Shown: one piece after another, positions 12,801 to 24,800 of the stretch
Numbering within the stretch: the first letter of the stretch is position 1
How the letters are laid out: each line of letters begins with the position of its first letter
Assembly (NCBI RefSeq): GCF_000003815.2
Contig: NC_049981.1
Location: 22,982,255-23,046,254 of the forward strand
Direction of reading: 5' to 3'
Origin: Branchiostoma floridae
Taxonomy: Eukaryota > Chordata > Leptocardii > Amphioxiformes > Branchiostomatidae
DNA length: 64,000 nucleotides
The notes under the pieces: generated by a model
The model's database searches: none
Told to the model about the DNA's origin: nothing
Seen by the model: the letters and a program-made list of their open reading frames with translations, nothing else
Program-made: the position numbers and the translations under genes

Positions 12801-15800
12801 CAGAATTGCAACTCCAAGCCCTTTGCCAATGCGGATGCAGCATTCACCCTAGCTTACGCTATCATCATGCTGAATGTGGACCAGCACAACCACAATGTGA
12901 AGAAACAGAACATCCCCATGACTGTGGAGGTCAGTACATACTGTACCTGTGAAATACTTTTATGATGCAGTTTTATCAATTAGGTTCTGAATTGCTGGAA
13001 TTTATCCCAGTTAGATTAAGTGTAAAATTTTGCACATCAGCTTGTGTTCAGCAGTGTGCTTTGTCCAGTTGCTACATGTTTTGCTTACACTGTATCCAAT
13101 GTTAACATATAATCATATTATTAAGATCATAGGACATTTGCTGTTACATGCATTGTGTATGTTAACTCACATACCTGTTTGTACTCTAATTTGTCGACAA
13201 AATGACAGAAAGACTGACTTTTGTATGTTTTCCATGTCCAACATGTAGGAATTCAAGAAAAATCTGCACAACGTTAACGGCCAGAGGGACTTTGACTCGG
13301 ACATGTTGGATGAAGTGTACACAGCTATAAAGTGAGTTTTGATGCTCAACTCATTGAATACATGTCATGAATATAATTACCTTCACTGATAAGTTTACAT
13401 TTTTGGCAAAGTTTGTTTGTAATATTGATTATTATTGACCAGTGTAGCAGAGTAAGCTATGAATGGATTGTCATGAGACCAGTCCTGGTATGTGGTTAGG
13501 TTTTTTTGGCCTACCTGACAGTTTTTCTTGGTAGTGGAACTTTTGGTTTCATCTTGTTTTTATGATATATATAAGTTGTTTTTTTTGGATTGTACATGTA
13601 GACACGTAACTTATTTTTCTTAATTTCAATTCGTTGTATCAACTTTTGTTTTGCATTTTCATGCCAACTTTTGCTTGCTTTGTGGATGCAATATCTGTAT
13701 GTTTGTCCGACAGTGTTTTTCTGCTGCACAGTTTCTGCACATCCTGCAAGAGGGCACTTGTACCATGTTGTTGAAGTCTTACTATGGCAGATTACATTTT
13801 TCCACAGAAATGATGAAATCGTGATGCCAGATGAACAGAAAGGACAGGTGAGAGAGAACTACCTGTGGAAGATGCTACTCAGGAGAGGGGGACGACAGGA
13901 GGGAAAGTTCACACATGCACAGGGTAATTATAAGCCTAGTACAACTGTGTTAAGGGTGAGCAGATTCCTCAAATGAATTTTGAGCGCTTGGACTACTGCA
14001 CGCAACTTTTGAAAGGCTACACAAAGGAATCTTGTTATGTGTTAAACTTTTTGCAACAGCAAGTATGATTCCAACAGATCAACTCTCGTAATGGTACCCT
14101 AAAAGGCCACCACAATGAAAAAAGAGTGTTGTTGAGGCATTCTCAAGGTTGAAGTTAATGTCCACTAGGTTATGTCACAATGCATGTAGGCTTATTTCCT
14201 AAAGTAATTTCAGTTTTGTGTGAAACTTCGAGGACCATCCATAAGCTATAAGTCTTTATCAGATTTTGTTTAATGTGAAGATATATTTTTGACCTTGCCC
14301 CCCTCCCCCAGGTGGTGTGTTTGACCTTGACCTGTTCCTGCTGAGCTGGGGTCCCAGCGTCGCTGCCCTGTCCTACGTGTTTGACAAGAGTCTGGACGAC
14401 AGTATCATACAGAAGGCCATCTCTGGCTTCAGGTAAGGTTTACTTTCTGCACCAAACCATACTTCCAGTCCAGTAGCATGGCTCAAAAATTGTGCAAATT
14501 TGTTAAAAAAACACTGGACTATTCTACAATTTATAGACATGCAAATATTCACATAGTGTTGCTTTTAAGTGTCAAATACTACAAATGTAAATGTGGTTTC
14601 TCTTGGTGCATGTATCATACATTGTGTCTGACAAAAGTTTGCTCCAGACAGTAGTGCTTGTGGTATCAAGCACTTTGACTTTGACTTTATTCAGGTTGTG
14701 ACAAGTACAATAGTCAATACATTGTGGACATATCCTAGTTTCCCCGGGCGCCCATACAGTGACTGACACTCGGGCTAGGGCTGAAAACACAAGCTGCATT
14801 GCTGTATAACTATTTTGAAAAAAATCATACCTCACGTCAGTGGATGACTGCCTTACCTTTCACCTATTTTATGGTTGTTATCCAGTATTAAATTATTGAT
14901 TTATTATACATATTTCTATATTACATAAGTGCATGTCCCATGTGTTCTGTACAGAAAATGTGCAATGATAGCAGCCTACTACCAGCTGAGCGATGTGTTT
15001 GACAACTTGGTCATCTCACTCTGCAAGTTCACCACACTCATCAGTACTTCTGAGGTGAGCCCTGCCAGAATTAGGGAACAATTCAAACATCCTCTTTCCT
15101 ATGGAATTTTTTCAGTGATACATGTAACTGCCATGGCTAGCATCTATTGCTGGGTGTAGTCTGGAATGTATTAAATGAAGACTATGGACTGATTTTGGCA
15201 AACTATGTCTGTGTAGTTTGCATGTTTGGTGGTGTTTTTTTTTTTATTCATGGCAAATGACAGTAAAAAGAGAGGAAAATTAACCTTTTAGTTTTACAAA
15301 TACTGTACCAAAATGAATCAATTGTGCCAATCTGATACCTAAAATTTTTCAGGATCTTTGTATTTTTCTTGTTGTAGCCATACAGTCAAAACAAGCTGGA
15401 TTGCCTTAAACACCAACACAAGTTCTCACTTTGTCATTGTTCCCAACTACCTGTGCAGAGCCCAGAGAACCTTCCTGTAGTATTCGGCAGTAACATCAAG
15501 TCTCAGATGGCGGCCAAGACGGTATTCGCTCTGGCACACCGACACGGGGACATCCTGCGGGAGGGCTGGAAGAACATCCTGGACTGTATGCTGCAGCTGT
15601 ACCGGGCCAAACTCATGCCAAAAGCATTGATAGAGGTTTGTGTCTTTTGTGTCCCAAAGGCGGATACTCTATGTGTGACTGCAATTTTGTTTGGTGTAAC
15701 ATCAACACCATACACACATACAGCCCCCAAATCAGACCTGCTTTTAGAGACTCTTGAAGTAAAAGAAATAACATATGAACACAGACTATAAACGCTGAAC

Positions 15801-18800
15801 ATTTGCTCTACTAATGTTTTGTACCATGTATATGTAGTGATATATGTTGACAGATTTATTAGGACTAGATGTATTCTGTATCTCTGTTAAATTTTATCTG
15901 ACCCTGACCTCAATGAAAAGCGGCCTGCAGGCCAAATTGAGCTTCTTAAGAATGAATAAAGGTTCATTCAAACAAACAAACAATGAATGTTTGTTTGATG
16001 CTTTGTTTTCCCCACTGTGTCCAGGTTGAAGACTTTGTGGACCCCTCTGGAAGGATATCACTGATAAGGGAGGAACTTCCATCTGCAAGGTATGTCAAAG
16101 AATAGAGACTGACCTGCAGTTCAGCTCTGTTTTAATAGGTGGTGCTATTGAGTGGTGTACATTGCTGTTTCCCTGTCCTTGGTGCTGACCGTGTTTCCGT
16201 TTCATCAGTGTCCTCCTCTATGCTCCTTGGATTTGTTCACTTAAATGATTGAAATGTCTTCAAAAAGTTTTTTTATCAGAAACGTTCTGGCTGTCCATGA
16301 AGGCAAGCACCCTGGTTTCTTCAGTCAGAAATTCTGATGACTTGATACTGGTGCTTTGTGATATATTGAAAATGTGCATGGACCATGTAATGTCAGTTAC
16401 CTTGTTCCTTATCTTGGCAATTGTGTGTTTCAAACTAAATACTAATTTTCAAGCCTGAACTAAGAAATTTTGACAAGAAAGTCTACATTTTGTATATTTC
16501 ATGGTTGATCTCAGTATATGTCGCTGAATGTTGCTTTTTTTCCTTTTGTTGCATGGAGAATACTGTTCTCTGCTGCACAGCTAAAAAGATTTTCGTGCCA
16601 ACATTTTGGTTGTCCTTTTTTCTACCTTTCTGAGGGCAATAATTACTAGCTTTACTTCCCACTGGTATATTGTATGTGACTGGAGTGGAAAGAGTAGGGA
16701 CTAAGCTTGTATACCCCCCCCCCCCCCTCCCATGTTTCCACAGAACAGACAACTCCATCTTCAGCTCCCTGTACCAGATCATCATCCTGAACCCTGAACC
16801 CCCCGCCCAGCGAGCAGCCACTGCTGAGGACCAGCAGGCCACTCAACAGGCACACAACTGTATAAAGGTACTCATGCTTTCACTATAGTCTACACACAAC
16901 TGTATAAAAGTACTAATTATTTCACTTTAGTCTACACACAACTGTATAGCAGTAGTGGTTCTACTACAGTGTATAGTTATACACAACTGGTACTGCTTCT
17001 TCTACTACCACAGCATAGACACACAACTGTATGAAGGTACTGCTTCTTCTACCACCATCTATACATACAACGTAAATAGCTTGATTGGGCAAAACTGTAC
17101 AATAAAGGTCTTTATTCATTTTAAAGGTATTACTAATTTCACTACAGTCTATACACAATTGTATAAAGGTACAACTTTCCTTACAGTCTATGTGTGAGCT
17201 ATATGGCTGTGTACAGTATAAAGGTATAGGTCTGTACCTGAACATCTTGTGTCCTGACTGCCAAGGAAATGTTTCAATGTCTCACCTATAACAAAGATAG
17301 ATACATGTAGAAGTTAAGGAACTTAGTCAGTTAAATTAACACGAACTACAAACAATTGAGTCATTTATTTTTAGATAATAATACAGAGGAGAACAGTATT
17401 TAAGGACTACTTATAAATCTTTTCTCCCTAGGAATGTCAGGTGGAACAACTTGTCCAAGAAAGCAAGTTCCTTAGGATGGAGTCTTTACAGGAGTTGCTC
17501 AAGGTGAGTTTCCATGTTCCTTCTCTAAAAGGGCTTAAATCATGGTGGAAAAAATCGAGGCATGAACATCTTGGGCCCCCAAACGACGAGTGGGAGGGAA
17601 AAAGATTTCAAGCTGTAGACCGCCCTCATAGAGGCATAAAAAATATGACCCCTGGTGACTTGAAACAGTATAAACTGGAACTAACTGTTGAACTGTCCAA
17701 TAGATTATATTTTAGATTGTGCTTAATGTTTCACTCTGCTCAAACCTAGAGTATACAGTTTATTTTTTTGTTATGTATCATATGTTGTATGTGGATCACA
17801 ACACCAGCTATAGCTGCCTGTGACCCACATGTACCGTCATGTTGTAAATTCTTTTTATTAAATCAGATCCTTTCCTCCCTCCCTCCTTTCCTTAGGCCCT
17901 GACGTATGCCTCCCACGGCCCGGAGACTGCAGCCTCCTTAGGATCCCAGTTTGATGAGGAAGCAGCTATATTTAACCTGGAACTGCTGCTGAGAATCGTC
18001 CTTCAGAACAAGTAAGTTCATGGCTAACAGAGTACTTAACATGCTACCAGTGGGATAGCTCTCTGCTGAACACCTACAAACCAGGGCAAACGGCGCTCAA
18101 ACACCTGCACTCCCCTGCGATCTAACAACGTTCTTGTACTCAGCAAGTACCCTTCTTACACACTTTTCCTGGAACAAGATATATGTGCATTAAGAATTCT
18201 CTTAATATATATCCTGTTTCCTTCCACCCCACCCCAGAGACCGTATCGGGGCGCTGTGGCAGCCCGTGCGTGACCACCTGTACAGTCTGATCGCCAACAA
18301 CGGGGACTTCAGCGTGCTGGTGGAGCGGGCCGTGGTGGGGCTGCTGCGTCTCGCCATCCGCCTGCTCAGGAGGGAGGAGATCTCTGATCAGGTCAGGCTT
18401 CCTCCAAGCAGATCCTGCGGTAGCATAAGATTGTATCGAAAGCTGCCAGGGGAGTGAAGCCGGCCTAGGAGTATGTTTGGCTACCCAGTGGCTGATGACT
18501 CCCTTTGGCCAGCTATACTCCTTAGCCAGTTTTGATACTATCTTATGCCACTGGTAAATCTACAAGGTGTTTAAGTTCATCCAGGAAAATATTGCATGGG
18601 GAGCATTACAAGGGAAATTGTAGGGTTTAAATGGCAGGGTGACCTCTAGGCCCGAAATCTACATTTTGTAGACATCATGGGTTTGAGTCTGCTGATGTGG
18701 TATCTATCTTGTGCCCTTGGGAAAGGCATGACATGACAGGATTTTACATGACATTAAAGGGCACCTCACTTAGGTTAGGGATGTTCCTCGGATAGTACAA

Positions 18801-21800
18801 TAAATGGAGGTCCTGTGTTTGAGGAGAGACACACCTTTAGAAAATCTCTACAAAATAAATGATTCATTCTCCTGTCCTCCCCAGGTGCTATCTTCTCTCC
18901 GCGTCCTCCTGACCATGAAGCCGTCCGTGCTGTACAAGGTGTGCCGACAGCTGTCCTACGGGCTGCACGAGCTGCTGAAGACCAACGCCGCCAACATCCA
19001 GCTGGCGCGGGACTGGGACACGCTCTTCACCCTGCTGGAGTGTGTGGGCGCCGGGGCCACCCCTCCACCGGTGGTACAGTCCGACGCGCCCGTGGAGACC
19101 AACAACGTGGTGGTAGAGGAGGGGGGCGTGGACTCTGGTAAGGGGTTTGGATGGAAACTGCTCTGAACTGTTACGGATATCGCATGCATGCATGCCCATG
19201 TGCACACACGAAGACACACGCACACACACACACATATTCTGTAACTTGCATTGCTATAGGGGCTAGCCTGGATGCCAGCTGTTTTAGCTTCAGTACATTT
19301 TTCTCTGTTGCTTTTGGCCAAGAAGCAACTGAGAGCAAACTAAAGCTTTACATAAGAAGGCTGGCATGTACGTATAGGCTATGTAGTGGCAGCAAACAAC
19401 GTAACATTCAACAAAAGCTTTGAACCTGCAACCCTCTGCCAGTTTGCCTACCATGTTTGTTATTTGGTAATGATAATGCAAAACTGTCACTGAGGCCAGA
19501 ACATTGCTATTGTTTCTGACGTGACAAAAGGGGCTTCAGCACTAGTACATGTAGATCTAACATAACAAAAGCTGAAAACTTTAAGACATTTGGATGATTT
19601 TTCAGCACAGGACACATACTGGTAGTCAGGCCAATGCCCCTGCTATGTGAGAAGTTACATGTGTATGTACTACCTCGTGCTTTACGAAATCATCAGAGAA
19701 TCTTCACTGATTTGACATGCTAGCCAACGCATGGTCTGAATGAGTTTTTGAAACTCCTCAGGTGCCCAATCTGACAGTGAGGTTGCAGTAGAACACGTCC
19801 ACTCCAGTCTGTCGTCTGATCGCGGGTACACGTCAGACAGCGAGCTCTACGAAGCTGCCACCAAGCACCACAAGCCCAGCGGGGAGGGAGAGGGCATGAA
19901 GCAGTCCACCAGCACAGGCTGGCTCCTGGTCAGTACAGGCTCTCTGCTGTTTACATGTTTTTGTCTGTTTTTTTTTGCGATCCCTATTTGTTCACCAGCC
20001 AGTAATTGCATGCTCTGAATTTTGTTATGTTGGCAGTGGTTTTCAGTTTTTGCTGTGACCTGTTCACCACTAATTTATGAAACCTCAAATTTTTGTTTTC
20101 TTACCTGTGGTACTGCATGGTTACCAGGGTTGTCTCCAGCTTTGCCATTTTTTCCGTCCTGCTCATTCTTTGATCCCATGTTTTTGATTTGTTGTTGAGA
20201 ATGACAATTAATGCTAATGAAAATATATTTTCAGCAGTTTAATGTCATGTGAAGTTCAGATTTTGGGGATGGACAAGGTGAAATTTTAGTCTGCCCCAAC
20301 AATTAAATTTTCATCCTTGGACAGAGGAACAGGTCCTTGAGACAGCCCTGATGGTTACATACATACATTTCACAGCTATTCCAGAGCAATACTTGTATGT
20401 CTCCTCAGGTTGGTAAAGATGATGTTGACAGTAATGGCCAGAAGCCTGCCATCCTGCCCGTGAATCAGTACGTACTAACGATAGCAGAAGAGCTGCGCAA
20501 CCACGACCCCAAGTCGCTGGCCAAGTGCTGCGAAACCCTGTCGTTCCTGGTGCGAGACGCTGCACACGTCACGCCCGAGAACTTCGAGTCGTGCGTGCAT
20601 TGTCTCAGGGTGTTTGTGGAAGCAAGTGTCAGTGGAGGTATGTAGGAACAATACAAAGTATAGTTAACTTCATTTAATAAAACTTAATCAGAAAACTTTG
20701 AAATGGTTTTTGAAGCCTTATGATTTGTCTGGTCTGGAAGATTGAAAATTATAACAGAAGAAAGCAAGACACTGCTCCCTCTAAAAAAAAACATACCAAA
20801 ACTGCAGGAAAAAAACAAACATAGACAAGCCAAAGGCATTAGTTTATAATCTTTGAGGGTGAAGTAATAGTTTTTGCATTTTTGATACCTAAAATCATTA
20901 AAACATTTGAAGTTTTCTTAAGTTTTTATATCGTCAATAACTCTTAACTTGATTAGAAATATCATTGAAATGAAGCAAATTTTTTAATTCATAGCCAAAC
21001 CTAAGGAAGAGAAGAAACCCAAGCCAACACCAAAGGAAGGGAAAAAGTTCCGAAAGAAGAAAGACCATGGAATGAAGAAGTCCAAGTCCACACCTGCACA
21101 CCTGTCACACGTGTCCGACGATGAACAAGACAACGAGGGTCCACCAGGGGGTTACCATGAAGTGTGTCTAAAGGTGAGGAAACATCTGCATGCATGCTGG
21201 TTATTTAGACACTTTGGTTTGCAGGTCATTTGGGGTAACTATTTTACTGGTAGTGTGCATAGTCCGGTGGTCAGTGAAACTTTCTCTGGATCTAGAGTTA
21301 GGGGTTTGAATCCCAGCTGTTGACACTCACCCAACTTGCACACTAGTAGCTACTGGAAATGGTCACAGTCCTTGGGACAGGAGGACTACTGTTCAATGGA
21401 CTTGTGAAGGAATGAGTGGTCTATTAGATCATTGACTCAAATTCAGGTTATAAAAAGTATATTGTGGCAATTAGCCAAATTTCATACTTTCTACAGATAT
21501 ATACTAAAACCAATAATGACCTCTGAGGCAGGTTGCAGTTTAACATTTGTACTACCTAACTATCTTGATGATATTTGTTAAAAAGAGCTAGGAGAATTTC
21601 CCCAGTACATGTACTATGAATACTGTGTCATCTTTGCAGAGGCTAGACTAATTACCATGATCTGTGACAGTTTTGGCAACACCTCAGGGGCGAGCCTGAT
21701 AACATAGACGTGATTTTATCATAATGTGTCTATTGGTTAAACTTCATTTCTCTTCCCGTAGTTGCTGGACCTGATGCACCCGCTCCACACGCGTGCAGCC

Positions 21801-24800
21801 GCCATCTTTGCACAGGCCAGTCTGGCTACCAATAAACTGCCATGGTCGTCACAGTTTTGGCGACGCCTCAGGCGAGCCCAATAGCATAGCGTATGTGTCT
21901 GTTGTTAACTCTTCACATGTCTTCCCATAGCTGCTGGACCTGATGCACACGCTCCACACGCGGGCAGCCGCCATCTTCAGCGCGTGGGCGGAGGAGGAGA
22001 AGGCCCGGCGGCAGAAGGGCGGGAAGGACGTGGACGGTGTGGAGATCGACGCGGGCACGAGCTCTCTCTGGAACAAGTGCTGGTGCCCGCTTCTGCAAGG
22101 TGGGTGCAGATCACTCCTGTCCTGCTAGGTGGCATTGTCAAGTATTGCAGTAGAATCTTGAAATGCTCAATGACATGATAGTCTTATTTTTGGTGTATCC
22201 ATCCAGTAACCTCCTTTTGACTACTATAGTATACCCCGAGATTAGATCCCCTTGAAAATAAATGCATGAAGGAAAAGACAGCAATATGTCAATGAAACAT
22301 TGGACCGTTTACAAAATCACATGTACTTATGTACTAGATGCCATACTTTGTACCTTGTACAATTGTTGTGCAATAAATTTCTTCTGTAATAAGCCAGCGA
22401 AAGGGTATGATTGTCACCCCGTAAGTGCAATATAGTCTGTCGTGTGTAAGTATAGTCTGTGGTGTTGTTCTCCTGCAGGAATTGCCAGGTTGTGTTGTGA
22501 CTCCAGACGACAGGTCAGGACGTCGGCCATCACCTACCTACAGAGGGCCCTGCTGGTGCACGATCTACAGACTCTGTCTGCAGTGGAGTGGGAGTCCTGC
22601 TTCAACAAGGTATGCAAACACTGTCACATACACACAGTCTTTGACTCTTTTCATTTTGGGAGACAGTCTGCAGTATTTCCTGTTTTTCTGGCTTCAGTCA
22701 GTCACTAGTTAATATTACTCTGTGAAGTTTTGGTTGTGCGCTGCCTTTTGTGGCTGATGACACCAATGTTGGCATGGCAGGCTCTAACATAAAAATGCAC
22801 AGCAGAAAGATTGACCAGCATGTTTTCTGCTGTTCTTTCCTTCTGCCTGTGATATTTTGCTCTCCCTGTCAACGTCAACATTGTGTAGAGACAGACAGAC
22901 ACATAGATGCAGATGCTCTTCATTGTTGTAAAAGGTCTTCTCACAAAACCTCATGTCCACCCTTATAGAGATATAGGAGACACAGGTACTCTCACAAACC
23001 TCATGTTCACCCTTTTGGGGTTTAGGGATGAATGAGACACAGGTGCTCTCACAAACCCCATGTCCACTCTTGTAGAGATAAAAGAGACACAGGTGCTCTC
23101 ACAAACCTCATGTCCACCCTTGTAAGGCCTAGGAATGAATGAGACACAGGTGCTCTCAGAAACCTCATGTCTACCCTTTTAGTTTTAGGGATGGAGGAGA
23201 CACAGGTGCTCTCACAAACCTCACGTCTACCCTTGTGTGTCCACAGGTTCTCTTCCCTCTCCTGACCAAACTGCTGGAGAACATCAGCCCCGATGACACC
23301 GTGGGTATGGAGGAGACGCGGATGCGCGTGTCTGCCCTGCTGTGTAAGGTGTTCCTGCAGCACCTGGGCCCCCTGCTGTCCCTCTCCACCTTCACAGCAC
23401 TCTGGCTCACCATCCTGGACTTCATGGACAAGTACATGCATGTGGACAACAGCGACCTCTTGGTGAGATCCTTGGAACTGCAGTCTATTTTGTTCAGATA
23501 GTTCCAGTGTTTGATTTTTGAAGAGATGATATGAGTTGTGTTGGGAGTAGTGTGACCACACACATGCACGTGCACAGACACATAAATGTAAATTGATATG
23601 GAAAGGGAGTGAAAGCATGGTACATAGAATGGAACATACATGTGCTTGGATGTCTCTACCCTGTTGTAAGACATTATTGTCTTCAGTCATTATTCCGAGC
23701 GAGGCCGGCTGTTCGAACATCGGCCAATCTTGTCCATAGCACGTGTTCCCTTGTTTGATGTAAGTCATTCAGGTACAAGCATTTGTGTGAACATCCTTTG
23801 TGCTTCCTGTCTACTACACTAATAGTATAAGTTGTAACTGTAATCAAACCTGTTGATGTACACCCATCCCCAGTTTGAGGCCATCCCTGAGTCCCTGAAG
23901 AACATGTTACTGTGTAACTGTGATTAATACTTTTGATGTATGCCTGTTGATGATTAAAACTGTTGATGTTCACCCATCTCCAGTTTGAGGCCATCCCAGA
24001 GTCCCTGAAGAACATGTTACTAGTGATGGACACGGCCAGCATCTTCCGGGAGGACTCCACCCCCTCCGGCTACACCCAGCTCTGGAGCATCACCTGGGAG
24101 AGGATCGAGTGTTTCCTGCCCACTCTCCGCCAGGATGTGTTCAAGGAGCACCATAAGGACCACAACACAGGTACAGTACACGCTAGGGGTGGGTACTGGA
24201 ACAAAACTGTGTCTAATTGTTGGACCGGTACGAAAAAAAATGGACCTGAAAAAATTTAGTGGACCAGATGTTAGACCAATTCGAAAATGAACAAATTATA
24301 CCGGCAGACATTTACGTGTTTGGGGGCTAACATGTCCAAGCAAATAACAAGCGAAGTTGAGGAGTGTTTTTATAAAGATTCCACAGCTAAACTTGGTCTA
24401 AAACAGAGGCAGTTAGTGTTGTTAAAATGAAAATAGGATTTTAACGCCAATGGACATCGGATACTCCAGCTAACAGAATCCTTTGTTAGCAAAATGGACT
24501 ATTGTTTTGTGTATAATAAGTTCACAGATGATCAGGCTCAGGTCCGGACCTGGACCTAATCCTCTGGACATGAACCGTACCTGTACCGGTACCCATCCCT
24601 AGTGCTTACTCATCCCTAGCATCCCGAAGAAGCCCTAGGCTTAGATCGTAGGCTCAGGTAATTTTTTCACCTTAGTCCCACCACCCACTAAGTTAGTTTG
24701 TAGTCCCCAGGATAGACTGCTTCTTCCAGCATGCTTTGTGCAGAAAGTTCTCTTTCCCAGGACCGTCTGTGTGACAAACCCCGGTACCTTGTACCAGTAG

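Noticed and set aside
21763-21850. Genuine alternative GBF1 exon
   Set aside because: The copy loses homology after 18 codons and soon reaches a stop; the full conserved exon is at 21931-22099.
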